A stretch of DNA of 32,385 nt, from the IMG/VR virus record IMGVR_UViG_3300008459_000209, positions 1-32,385 of that record. One strand, given 5' to 3'. Of the stretch, positions 15,927 to 23,896 are shown in pieces. Positions within the stretch are counted from its first letter, which is position 1, and each line of letters starts with the position of its first letter. This stretch comes from a virus. The notes under the pieces were generated by a model. It worked only from the letters and a program-made list of their open reading frames with translations, did no database searches and had not been told where the DNA came from. Made by a program: the position numbers and the translations under genes.

Positions 15927-16699
15927 ATATTAATCCAAACATTGTTTATGTTTTTAAATTTCATATTTATAGTTCTACATGTTGTTTTTTCTATGACATC
16001 TCTATTCAATCCTATAGATAATTGTTTGCTTCCTCCACCTTGACATGCTACTGGCACAGAAGTAGCACTAGAATTTATAATGGTACATTTATCATATGCA
16101 TTGGTACATGGTCCCCATCCAGCCAGTCCTCCGTGGTGATTACATCCTCTGGACGGTTTAGGACAACCAGAACAAGAAAGAATACCTCCACCACCATTTG
16201 GTATGCATGGTTCGTAAAGAGATCTATTAAACTTAAAACTAAATGATGTTTCTTGATTTAAATATATCAAAACATTTACCATTTGATCGTCAGTGTAATA
16301 TATTGGATTGAAATTTACGTCTAACCAATTTTTTATTAAAGAAATTTGTTGAATCGATGTTTTAGAATACCAAACAGTAAAGTCTATCATCTGTGGATAA
16401 TATAATTGTATATGCTTATTCCAAGAAGAACTTAACTTACTAACAGTTGTTGAAAGATCTATCCAAGCAGCACTAAATTGTTTAACATTACTAGCAGTAG
16501 TTAACCATCTAGCACTATATTGACTAACTAATGTATATATGTCATACCAATTGTTTTGTTGAATATACAAAGAACTTATAGATTCACTTAAAGTTAAAAA
16601 GTTATAATTTATAATATCCAATGAATCTTTTAAACAGTATCTTTGATCTATTAAATAGACATTCGAACATGTAGGTGTTATTTTTTCAAAAGTAATCAT
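15923..16699 (-). CDS. Tail fibre-like protein with Gly/Cys-rich C-terminus
   Basis: 258 residues. It starts with the same module (CLKDSLDIINYNFLTLSESIS), followed by Trp-containing repeats about 20 residues apart (QNNWYDIYTLVSQYSARWLT, FSAAWIDL, LSSSWNKHIQLYYP) and SLIKNWLDVNFNPIYYTDDQMVNVLIYLN. That last block aligns with the SYLNSNFNPLDFNENTNVNLTFFLYN block of the protein at 13447. The C-terminal 80 residues are rich in Gly and Cys (CIPNGGGGILSCSGCPKPSRGC, then NHHGG, later VACQGGG). It overlaps its downstream sister by ATGA and follows the giant LamG gene by 1 nt. Role in adsorption is inferred from paralogy and place. Confidence 0.65.
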   Translation of the reverse strand: MITFEKITPTCSNVYLIDQRYCLKDSLDIINYNFLTLSESISSLYIQQNNWYDIYTLVSQYSARWLTTASNVKQFSAAWIDLSTTVSKLSSSWNKHIQLYYPQMIDFTVWYSKTSIQQISLIKNWLDVNFNPIYYTDDQMVNVLIYLNQETSFSFKFNRSLYEPCIPNGGGGILSCSGCPKPSRGCNHHGGLAGWGPCTNAYDKCTIINSSATSVPVACQGGGSKQLSIGLNRDVIEKTTCRTINMKFKNINNVWINI

Positions 16700-16700
16700 A

Positions 16701-19700
16701 TTATATCCAATTTATTTTATATAAAGAAGTCTCTGCTGGTTTAATTTTATTAATACAATCTTTTATAGTGGTTTCTATAAGATATTTTAAATCATCATTT
16801 ATGTTTAAATTATGTATATTAATATTAAAATAATTACTCTTACTTCCTGGTAATTGATTTTTATACCAATATTCAATTTCTTCTATAAAATTTCTATCTC
16901 CTACGTTAATATTCCATTTTAAATATTTTCTAGGATCTGCAAGTTCAGAAGAGAAGTATATAGCTTCTATTTCACCTACACTTAATGCTTTTGAATATAA
17001 TCTCAAATCGGCAATATTTCCTATAAATTTATTAACATCATCCAATCCAATAAGATCGTTTAATGTGGTGTTTTTGATACTTGCTGCTCCTAATAATAAT
17101 GAAGATCTATAATCATAATACAATTCATATAAATTAGGTTCGAAAGATACCTTGCCTACATTAATGGTATCAATATAAAAATCAGCAATCCCTCTAAATG
17201 AATCAAAAACAAAAGAAAAATGATGCCAACCGTGAGGTAAAGAGCTTGTTGTAAATGATAAAGAAAGTAATTGAGGATCTCTTCCGTCTGGTTGTGCTAT
17301 TTTAAATTTCCAAGAAAGTGTTGTTTTTCTTGGAATAAATTTTCTAACAAACTGATATCCAGTAAAATCACCTTTTGCATTGAATTTTAATTGATCAAGA
17401 TTTTCAACATTTAATGTTCTTAAATCTGATCTATATTCCATGCTACCAAGACTATCTATGGCATATATTTCATTATCTCTTGTATCTACTAATATTAAAA
17501 CATCTTCAAATTGCTCTTTTCTATTACAAACATCAGAAGCAATTAAAGGTGTTCTTACAAAATCTATATATCTAAATACTAAATTATCATCACAAGGATC
17601 TAATGGATTAGAAACTCTTCTTCCTATTCTAAAAGAAAAATCTACAGTATCAGTTATGCTATTTATTCTAGAAATTCTGTCTTGTTCATGTGATATCCAT
17701 AAATTATTATTAAAATCCACTGATATTTGTTGTGTAAACCCTACAGTTGCATAAAATATTTTATTTTTATATAAACTACCTCCTATTACTTCCCATAAAA
17801 CATTGTTATTGTCTATTACCGAAACATATCCGCTTGAAAATATAACTTCATCATCAATTAATGTTATTTCTATTCTTTTTGTACTAAATGGAACATCAAC
17901 AGAAAGAAGATATTGCATATTAGAATCAAATACACTATACATTTTTTTTGTATCATCATATAAATAAAATCTTTTTTGTGAATCTATTTCTATTTGATTT
18001 ATGTTTTCTATAAAATAACTAATATTAGTTACTTGTAATATCAACGAATTTACTTGATTAAATTTTGATGCTGTTTTATTTAAAACATCAAAAACCCAAT
18101 AGGTGAAATCTGGTAATCTAAATATATAACTATATTCAGTATCATATCCATATAAAGTATTAGGAATTAATAAAGGAACTTCACTTAATTTTTTAAACTT
18201 ATAATTTAAAGTATATGCAGTAGCAGAAATTGAATTTGTAATTGTTAATACGGGAATACCATTTCCATTTGAATTTATTAATCCAAATCCACTTTCAAAA
18301 TAGTTTCCAAATATTTGTTCACCATTGATATTAGACCAATCATCAACGTTTAACCACATAGAAGCTGTCAATCTTTGTTTTTGTAATAAAGAATCGTTTG
18401 CAAGAAATAATGCATGATTGTTTCCTTTTAATTTCCAATAATTTCCTATAAAAGTATCAGGATCTGCAAAATATACCAATCCATCATTTCTAAAGTCAGA
18501 ATTATCTAAAAGAGGAGAAGACAACCATTCAGTTATACTCAAAACATTGGCTCCTTCGTTTATAGTAGAATTTTTATCTAAAAAGTTTAAGAAAATTTTA
18601 CTATTATCAATTCCACCTCGTTCATAACTATATAAAACACCTGGTTCAAAATATGTTTCTGAAGGAACGTCGAATGTATATTCATTAGTTGGATATATTC
18701 TTTCATTATATACTAATGCTTTGGCTGTCAATGCTTGATCTAATGTGTAATATGCAGCATTATAGTATCTATCCATCCATATTTTATCTCCAGTATTTGT
18801 ACCAGAAAGCCATGAGCATAACCATGTATTATCAAATTTTTTAATACTCTTCGGCTGAGATATTCCTTTTATTATTTCTTCATAATCCCCTCTATACATA
18901 CACAATCTATCAGAAGTAAATGGTATTTCTCCTGCAATCGCACCATCTTCTATAAGACCAGAGGATTGTAGGGATATTCTCTTAGAAGTAGGTGGATAAT
19001 AAAAAATATTTTCAGAATCTTCATTAAAGGTAAATTCTTTAGTGTTTGACTGATATCCTAAATAAACTCTATCATATCCCTTAGCTTGATTAGTTCCTGT
19101 ATATATTTTATTATATGTTCTTTTTATTGAGGGACATGCTGTTAATATCGGATTAGCTGTTGAATATGTGTATTCAGATGTTTGATAATTTTTAAGACCG
19201 TGTATTTGTAAATCATAAAAAGCTTCATCTTGGGTTTTCTTTATATTTTCTATAGGAAACATTCCTAAATAATTTTGAGAGTATAAATTAGACATTGAGA
19301 ATTCCTCATTTATACCTAAAGGATTTGGAATTTGAGTAGGATTTACATCATAAGAAACTAAAAAACTGTCTGAAGTGCTTTTTTCTTTTTCTATTTCAAA
19401 TTGTTTATATGAAACAAAATTAAAAAAATAAGATATTGGTACATTATTTGATAATGCTATTGGGATAACTACTATACTATAATTCGTACTATCTACATAC
19501 AAAATTCTGCCATAATAACTATTATATTCAAATATGGCAATAGAACTAACACCTAATATATAGTCAAATATTTGTGTATCAGATCTAGGATGTACTTCGG
19601 TTTTAAAAAGAACAGTAGCAGATGTTCCAATTCTATTTAATGTTAAAAAATCTCCCTCATTGTTTTGAATTGAAAGCGTATCATCAGAATTGAATATAAA

Positions 19701-20099
19701 AGAAAATATGTCATTATTTGAATAATCGTTACTTCTACTATCTTTTAAGTAAAATGAACTATTATTATCATTTAAATCTGTTCTATATTGTTTTATTACA
19801 GTATTATTCCTAGACAATATAGGGGATTCTATTTTTGTTAACGGTATTTCAATATTAGGAATTTCTTTATTTTCTAAAAAGTAAGAATTATATATAAAAT
19901 TAGTTAAAAACATTCCTGTTTTCTTATTAATAGAAAAGTCCATTGCATTTTTAAGAAAATTATGCAATTTAAAGGACATCCCATTAGAACACAACACATG
20001 AGTATTTTTAACTTTAAAGTTATCACCAACTACGTTAAAGTCTACTGGTCTCCAAGACGCAGTACCTAATGTATTTTGTATATTAAAAACAGCTGACAT
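16701..20099 (-). CDS. Giant tail/adsorption protein with LamG-like and propeller-like domains
   Basis: 1132 residues. LamG/concanavalin-like features appear twice: LTASMWLNVDDWSN and EQIFGNYFESGFGL at about 575-605, and LSWKFKIAQ, then LPHGWHHFSFVFDSFRG and ADFYIDTINVGK at about 923-985, the classic LamG strand pattern. Between them lies a propeller-like region with ISVDFNNNLWISHEQDRI, and GDFTGYQFVRKF at about 909, which matches GDWTGLRWVRK of the giant protein at 8525. The propeller may be inserted between two LamG domains or within one. LamG and propeller modules commonly bind glycans, so a host-contact role is reasonable. A TCTAAATA box lies 6 nt before its ATG, behind a terminator. Confidence 0.65.
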   Translation of the reverse strand: MSAVFNIQNTLGTASWRPVDFNVVGDNFKVKNTHVLCSNGMSFKLHNFLKNAMDFSINKKTGMFLTNFIYNSYFLENKEIPNIEIPLTKIESPILSRNNTVIKQYRTDLNDNNSSFYLKDSRSNDYSNNDIFSFIFNSDDTLSIQNNEGDFLTLNRIGTSATVLFKTEVHPRSDTQIFDYILGVSSIAIFEYNSYYGRILYVDSTNYSIVVIPIALSNNVPISYFFNFVSYKQFEIEKEKSTSDSFLVSYDVNPTQIPNPLGINEEFSMSNLYSQNYLGMFPIENIKKTQDEAFYDLQIHGLKNYQTSEYTYSTANPILTACPSIKRTYNKIYTGTNQAKGYDRVYLGYQSNTKEFTFNEDSENIFYYPPTSKRISLQSSGLIEDGAIAGEIPFTSDRLCMYRGDYEEIIKGISQPKSIKKFDNTWLCSWLSGTNTGDKIWMDRYYNAAYYTLDQALTAKALVYNERIYPTNEYTFDVPSETYFEPGVLYSYERGGIDNSKIFLNFLDKNSTINEGANVLSITEWLSSPLLDNSDFRNDGLVYFADPDTFIGNYWKLKGNNHALFLANDSLLQKQRLTASMWLNVDDWSNINGEQIFGNYFESGFGLINSNGNGIPVLTITNSISATAYTLNYKFKKLSEVPLLIPNTLYGYDTEYSYIFRLPDFTYWVFDVLNKTASKFNQVNSLILQVTNISYFIENINQIEIDSQKRFYLYDDTKKMYSVFDSNMQYLLSVDVPFSTKRIEITLIDDEVIFSSGYVSVIDNNNVLWEVIGGSLYKNKIFYATVGFTQQISVDFNNNLWISHEQDRISRINSITDTVDFSFRIGRRVSNPLDPCDDNLVFRYIDFVRTPLIASDVCNRKEQFEDVLILVDTRDNEIYAIDSLGSMEYRSDLRTLNVENLDQLKFNAKGDFTGYQFVRKFIPRKTTLSWKFKIAQPDGRDPQLLSLSFTTSSLPHGWHHFSFVFDSFRGIADFYIDTINVGKVSFEPNLYELYYDYRSSLLLGAASIKNTTLNDLIGLDDVNKFIGNIADLRLYSKALSVGEIEAIYFSSELADPRKYLKWNINVGDRNFIEEIEYWYKNQLPGSKSNYFNINIHNLNINDDLKYLIETTIKDCINKIKPAETSLYKINWI

Positions 20100-20105
20100 T
20101 ACATA

Positions 20106-20113
20106 TATTTAGA
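20106..20113 (-). promoter_or_regulatory. Late-type box TCTAAATA, 6 nt before the giant LamG gene
   Basis: 7-of-8 match to TATAAATA on the minus strand, with 6 nt to the ATG at 20099. It lies just after a hairpin that would end the preceding transcript, a compact terminator-promoter arrangement. Confidence 0.42.
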
Positions 20114-20114
20114 C

Positions 20115-20141
20115 AAAAAACCCTATTATTGTAGGAGTTTT
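20115..20141 (-). terminator. Intrinsic terminator after the 59-residue gene
   Basis: On the minus strand, AAAAC-T-CCTA pairs with TAGGGTTTT around a 6-nt loop, leaving one bulged T, and continues into a run of six T. It starts 2 nt after the TAA of the small gene and precedes the promoter-like box of the giant gene. Confidence 0.6.
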
Positions 20142-20143
20142 TA

Positions 20144-20323
20144 TTAAAAAGTTGGAGTAACCGTTGGAGTAACCGTTGGAGTAACGGTAGATGTTGCTGT
20201 TGGTGTTGGTATTGGAAGAGATTCTAATACGGAAACACGATCAAAAAGCTCTTGAAAGTTATCTGTTATCGTATTTCTTACGTCTAAAAGTCGATCTCCG
20301 TTATTAAAATTTCTTAATGCCAT
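20144..20323 (-). CDS. 59-residue fibre-related mini-protein with Thr-Pro repeats
   Basis: A short gene filling the gap between two large ones. Residues 1-36 (FNNGDRLLDVRNTITDNFQEL and a short helix) resemble the GDSL-x-x-(I)N-x-NF-x-x-L module start of the three fibre proteins at 13447-16699. The rest is Pro/Thr-rich: PTPTATSTVTP then TVTPTVTPTF, from a 12-bp unit repeated in tandem. A GATAAATA box lies 7 nt before the ATG and a terminator follows, so it looks like a complete, separately expressed unit. It could be a linker or plug that uses the same docking module, or the remnant of a fibre gene that lost its body. Function is inferred only. Confidence 0.65.
   Translation of the reverse strand: MALRNFNNGDRLLDVRNTITDNFQELFDRVSVLESLPIPTPTATSTVTPTVTPTVTPTF
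20153..20188. repeat. 12-bp tandem repeat encoding Thr-Pro-Thr-Val
   Basis: GTTGGAGTAACC-type units (TGGAGTAACCGT) occur about three times in tandem, the last ending as AACGGTAG. On the minus strand they encode repeated TVTP. Exact tandem DNA repeats suggest length change by slippage, which would alter a stalk-like Thr-Pro segment. Confidence 0.8.
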
Positions 20324-20330
20324 ATAATCC

Positions 20331-20338
20331 TATTTATC
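20331..20338 (-). promoter_or_regulatory. Late-type box GATAAATA before the 59-residue gene
   Basis: 7-of-8 match to the late consensus on the minus strand, with 7 nt (GGATTAT) to the ATG at 20323. It lies in the 37-bp gap downstream of the stop of the preceding gene. Confidence 0.42.
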
Positions 20339-20360
20339 TTGAACAGATTACTTATTAAAG

Positions 20361-21278
20361 CTATTCCGTCCAAATGAAATTATCATTCCAAATATTTAAA
20401 TCATTCCAAAAATCAACAACAGGTGATGGTAATGGAATCGAAGATGGACTAAATCCAGCAATAATAGATCCTGTAGTATAATAATAAAAAGTAAAAAATT
20501 CGTTTTTTATCGTGGATAAATTTATGCTATTAGTGATATACACATCAGATGAATCTGATGAAATGTCATGTGTTGTTGTTATTCCTAAATTACAATTAAA
20601 ATAATTGTTTATATCGTAATTATTTGTAAAAGTAACTCCATTTAATCCATTGATATATAAAGTAAATATACTTATGTTTTCATCTATTATAAAATAATAT
20701 TGTTTATATGGATCGACATCAATAATGAATCCATCATAATTTATATTAATGTAAGTAGGTGGTATATTTTCTACTAATCCTATGGATATACCAGATACAC
20801 AAGGTCTTACTTCTTGTGTGAATCCTCTCCAAGAACTGACTCTATACATAATAGAATCTCTTGTAAGAAGTCCATATCCAGCTTCATTTTCGACAATAAC
20901 ATCTAAATTATTTTCAGTTTGAATTGGTTTTTTTTGTAATTCATAAAAAACGGCATCTGGAACATCAAACATCAATACATTTTCGTTTCTTACCTCAAAA
21001 AATGGTATAGATACTCCACAAAAAGGAGGATTGTACGGTGATAGTTTGGGATAATTTCCAAATGGATTGTAACACGCATAACTTAAACTATTAAATATAG
21101 TAACATCAGATGCACTTAAATATACATTTCTAATTTCATAAAAACTTTTTCCCGAAACTATAATTTTTTTTAATTGTTCCGATGAAATAGAAGGCAGCAA
21201 AACTGAAATTTTATAAGGAAATACATTCTGAGCACTTGGCTTGGCATAAATAAGAACTCTTGCGTCGGGTTGTTTCAT
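20361..21278 (-). CDS. Putative virion protein with IPT/TIG-like segment
   Basis: 305 residues, almost entirely beta by appearance. Residues about 50-145 (FYEIRNVYLSASDVTIFNSL, then MFDVPDAVF and LDVIVENEAGYGLLTRDS) have the strand and turn pattern of IPT/TIG Ig-like domains found in phage virion proteins. The last part repeats FWNDLNIWNDNFIW at the C-terminus. I do not recognise a specific gene. It is 2 nt downstream of the gp15-like tail stabiliser and upstream of the fibre cluster, so a tail or neck role is plausible. No signal peptide or catalytic motif is visible. Confidence 0.6.
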   Translation of the reverse strand: MKQPDARVLIYAKPSAQNVFPYKISVLLPSISSEQLKKIIVSGKSFYEIRNVYLSASDVTIFNSLSYACYNPFGNYPKLSPYNPPFCGVSIPFFEVRNENVLMFDVPDAVFYELQKKPIQTENNLDVIVENEAGYGLLTRDSIMYRVSSWRGFTQEVRPCVSGISIGLVENIPPTYININYDGFIIDVDPYKQYYFIIDENISIFTLYINGLNGVTFTNNYDINNYFNCNLGITTTHDISSDSSDVYITNSINLSTIKNEFFTFYYYTTGSIIAGFSPSSIPLPSPVVDFWNDLNIWNDNFIWTE

Positions 21279-21280
21279 GA

Positions 21281-21979
21281 TTATAATTCGGGTAAATTGA
21301 AGAAATCACCAACTGGATTATCAGAAATAAAAAATTTTTCGTCTATTGTATAGATTTTTTTAACAATCTGATCACTCTTCTTAAATAACCAACCTTTTAT
21401 TGTAAATGACGTATCTGCTACTAGCCTATAATTCTGTGTAGGTCCAATATCCGTTGGATATGAGAGATTTATTTGACCATTCCACAAAACTTCTGTTCTT
21501 ATTTCAAAATTTTTAGAAAATGGTAGTTTCCAAGAAATTACAATATAAGGATCACAATAAGGAATAAAATTTGTTAAAATTTGATCCATATCCGATTGAA
21601 ATTTTGTAATAATACTCATATTAACACCTATATTAACAGCAACTGGTTGTGGTATGTTTTTAAGGTAATCGGATGAAATTGTTTCATCAAAAACAGGAAT
21701 AAAAAAAGAATCTAGTTTATTTGTAGTTCTAGTATTGTCTCTACTCATCCCATTTATACTAACAGCAACTACAGGAACTGTTAATCCACCAGGTGCTGGT
21801 GTTTTTAAAGTATCAAATACTCTTTGTTTAGGAGCATATACAAAATTAACACCAAATCCACTGGTAGGTGGTGTTAATGTCTTTTTGTTATCATATCTTT
21901 TAATGATAATGTCATTAAAAGCAGAAACAAACTGCTCCATTAAAGTTTGTATTTCAAAATTAAAAGTGTAATTCTTCAC
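21281..21979 (-). CDS. 15: Tail sheath stabiliser, gp15-like
   Basis: 232 residues from a GTG start; no ATG is available because an in-frame TAA lies 12 nt upstream. The central block MSIITKFQSDMDQILTNFIPYCDPY (split: 121-130 and 131-145) corresponds to LSIFTRYEDDMFQIVEQILPYFQPH in T4 gp15, and FTIKGWLFKK to FEVNGWMYPP. The N-terminal NDIIIKRYDN and VNFVYAPKQR also fit the family. In T4, gp15 forms the hexamer capping the tail tube and sheath and joins tail to neck; T4 gp15 has 272 residues. A TGTAAATA box (6 of 8) ends 6 nt before the GTG. The upstream helicase gene stops 15 nt away. Confidence 0.85.
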   Translation of the reverse strand: MKNYTFNFEIQTLMEQFVSAFNDIIIKRYDNKKTLTPPTSGFGVNFVYAPKQRVFDTLKTPAPGGLTVPVVAVSINGMSRDNTRTTNKLDSFFIPVFDETISSDYLKNIPQPVAVNIGVNMSIITKFQSDMDQILTNFIPYCDPYIVISWKLPFSKNFEIRTEVLWNGQINLSYPTDIGPTQNYRLVADTSFTIKGWLFKKSDQIVKKIYTIDEKFFISDNPVGDFFNLPEL

Positions 21980-21985
21980 TTTTAA

Positions 21986-21993
21986 TATTTACA
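21986..21993 (-). promoter_or_regulatory. Weak late-type box TGTAAATA before the gp15-like gene
   Basis: 6-of-8 match to TATAAATA, 6 nt from the GTG at 21979. It is weaker than the other boxes, but the spacing is the same and the context is right: the boundary between replication and virion genes. Confidence 0.3.
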
Positions 21994-23661
21994 TCATATG
22001 ATACGTTCTAAAAAATGTTTAGGCAAAAATTGTTTACTAGAAAGTATAGAATTAACAGCATTTCCATCTAAAATATAGGTAACAGAGTGATCTTCAGTAG
22101 ATCTAGTACATCTTCCACACATTTGTACTAGTGTATCCAACATCTTCATCATATAATAATTCTTATTCTTATCATATAACTTTTTAATGCGTTTAGAATT
22201 CAATGGTAAAAAGGGTGCTTTTAATATAATTTGAAATCTACCCAAATCGCCATCTAAACTAATTCCAGTATCTAAAGAAGGACTGACTAAAATAGTAGCA
22301 TCCTTTCTTTCTTTATGTTCTTTAATTATTTCTTCGTTAGAATTTCCCAATTCTCGAAAAAGAAATCTATCATCATCACCTATTATCTTTTTCAATGCTT
22401 GTGTTATTTGATTTGTGTGAGTATGTATAATACCCTTTTCAGATTTATGTATGTTACAAATCTCAGTAGCGATATTTAAGATATTTGGAAGATCTTTATT
22501 GTTGTTCTTATAAGAAAGACTATATTTTCTAGAAGATTTTATAGGTGATTTCTTAGAATCAAAAACAGAAGGAATATCAATATATCCATATTCAATCTCA
22601 GATATTCCTAGTGATTTTGTAAACTCTTTAACATTACTAATAGTAGCAGACATCATTAAAATAATATCAGCACCATCAAATATGTTCCTAGCAAGGGGTT
22701 TTATATCATAGGGAACAAGAGTAACTCTATCAGAATTCCTCTCTTCTACCAAATATTCACATTCTTCCCAATATCTAATGATGTCTTCAATAGAATTAAC
22801 AATACCATTCAATTTACCCAATCTTTGAACTTCTTTTGTTCGTATCTTCTCAGAAATTTCTTCGCCTTTTTTAGATAATCTACTACGAAGTTTATCTAGT
22901 TCGTCTTTAAGCTTTAAATATACATCTTGCAACCAAATTCCAGCCTTAACAGAATCATCCGTAGTTAGTTTTTTGAAATCTATACCTTCTGCTGAAAGGT
23001 GAGCATAATTTATAGTGACTGAATATTGCCCAACTAATTCAGATTCTAAATTACTTGCTTCATCAAACACATAAACTTCTCTTCTCCTTAAGAATCCGGG
23101 AAGACTCATGAATGCTCTGTAATTCAATATAGGATCTATAGAAACAAATGCTTCATTTCTGCTTTTATAATATGGACATCTGTTAGCGGCAAAGCACTTT
23201 TCCTTTAATTTAGGAGAATGTAGACATGGTGCAAAATCTACAGACACATTAGGATCAACGTCACAATTATAATTACTCTTTCCTTTAACAACTAATGAGT
23301 CAGAAAATAATTGTTTATACTGATCTTGTAATGACTTAGTAACAGTTAAAATATAACTCCCAAACGAATCTCCGCTTAAAAAATCATCTTCATACTTGTA
23401 CGAATTATCAGAATTCTTTTTGTATATAGAATATGATTGTATCAATTCAGATCTTGTATGATCAATTGGCGAAGAGGATCTAGCAACTGCTGCTGCTATG
23501 TGAGATTTTCCACTCCCAGTAGGGAGTGATGCTATTGCAAATTTTTTACCACTAGAAAAAATCTCAGATATTTTCTTTAATGCGATTTCTTGTGCTGGTC
23601 TTGCTATTGAATCTGAAGGGAATGTTTTTAAAAAATCAACTAATGGGATTGTTTTTTTCAT
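21994..23661 (-). CDS. DinG/XPD-type superfamily 2 helicase with Fe-S cysteines
   Basis: 555 residues. Walker A is LPTGSGKS (46-53). Four cysteines, C133, C146, C156 and C162, lie between motif I and motif II with the spacing of the 4Fe-4S domain of XPD/DinG helicases. Motif II reads VFDEASNLE (198-206), with DEAS instead of DEAH. Motif VI is QMCGRCTR (513-520). The N-terminal RPAQ serves as the Q-like motif. Such enzymes are 5'-3' helicases that unwind forks, R-loops or G-quadruplexes. The gene overlaps by 26 nt with an upstream small Cys-rich gene, so the two are probably made together. T4 itself does not encode a DinG-type enzyme, so this is an accessory replication or repair function. Confidence 0.88.
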   Translation of the reverse strand: MKKTIPLVDFLKTFPSDSIARPAQEIALKKISEIFSSGKKFAIASLPTGSGKSHIAAAVARSSSPIDHTRSELIQSYSIYKKNSDNSYKYEDDFLSGDSFGSYILTVTKSLQDQYKQLFSDSLVVKGKSNYNCDVDPNVSVDFAPCLHSPKLKEKCFAANRCPYYKSRNEAFVSIDPILNYRAFMSLPGFLRRREVYVFDEASNLESELVGQYSVTINYAHLSAEGIDFKKLTTDDSVKAGIWLQDVYLKLKDELDKLRSRLSKKGEEISEKIRTKEVQRLGKLNGIVNSIEDIIRYWEECEYLVEERNSDRVTLVPYDIKPLARNIFDGADIILMMSATISNVKEFTKSLGISEIEYGYIDIPSVFDSKKSPIKSSRKYSLSYKNNNKDLPNILNIATEICNIHKSEKGIIHTHTNQITQALKKIIGDDDRFLFRELGNSNEEIIKEHKERKDATILVSPSLDTGISLDGDLGRFQIILKAPFLPLNSKRIKKLYDKNKNYYMMKMLDTLVQMCGRCTRSTEDHSVTYILDGNAVNSILSSKQFLPKHFLERII

Positions 23662-23896
23662 TCTTAATCAAATCAAAATTAATAAGTTTACGCAGACATT
23701 TACAAGGGACGTGTGCTTGTGTTTGGGTATCTCTAGCAGTATATCCTCTTCCATAGCACTTAGAGCAGTTGTTAGATGGTTTTTTATTTAAAGGAAGTTG
23801 TCCAACGTCCATTAAGGGGAAATCATTTTCTAGAATTTCGTAAAAAGTACCAGAAAATACACTGAATATTAATAATTTATTTGAGGTTTGCATCAA
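23636..23896 (-). CDS. Small zinc-ribbon-like protein (DnaJ-type CxxCxGxG)
   Basis: 86 residues. Residues 44-67 hold CSKCYGRGYTARDTQTQ and then PCKC, so four Cys (44, 47, 65, 67) can bind one zinc in a DnaJ cysteine-rich style (CxxCxGxGY). The first 40 residues are hydrophobic with FSGTFYEILENDFPLM and may pack as a small beta domain. Similar short CxxCxGRG proteins occur in T4-type phages without known function. It overlaps the helicase by 26 nt downstream and the gene at 23877 by 20 nt upstream, so it sits in a tightly coupled operon. Protein-protein or nucleic-acid binding is inferred. Confidence 0.65.
   Translation of the reverse strand: MMQTSNKLLIFSVFSGTFYEILENDFPLMDVGQLPLNKKPSNNCSKCYGRGYTARDTQTQAHVPCKCLRKLINFDLIKNEKNNPIS

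Noticed and set aside
16022-16246. Plus-strand open frame opposite a fibre gene
   Set aside because: It is antisense to the Gly/Cys-rich region, where few stops occur by composition; no domain and no start signal.
20543-20560. CATCAGAT-GA-ATCTGATG inverted repeat in the IPT-like protein gene
   Set aside because: It encodes an ordinary Ser/Asp-rich stretch with simple codon repetition, and short AT-rich inverted repeats are frequent here; not kept as a finding.
21735-21971. Plus-strand open frame opposite the gp15-like gene
   Set aside because: It is antisense to a strongly supported gene and has no recognisable protein features.
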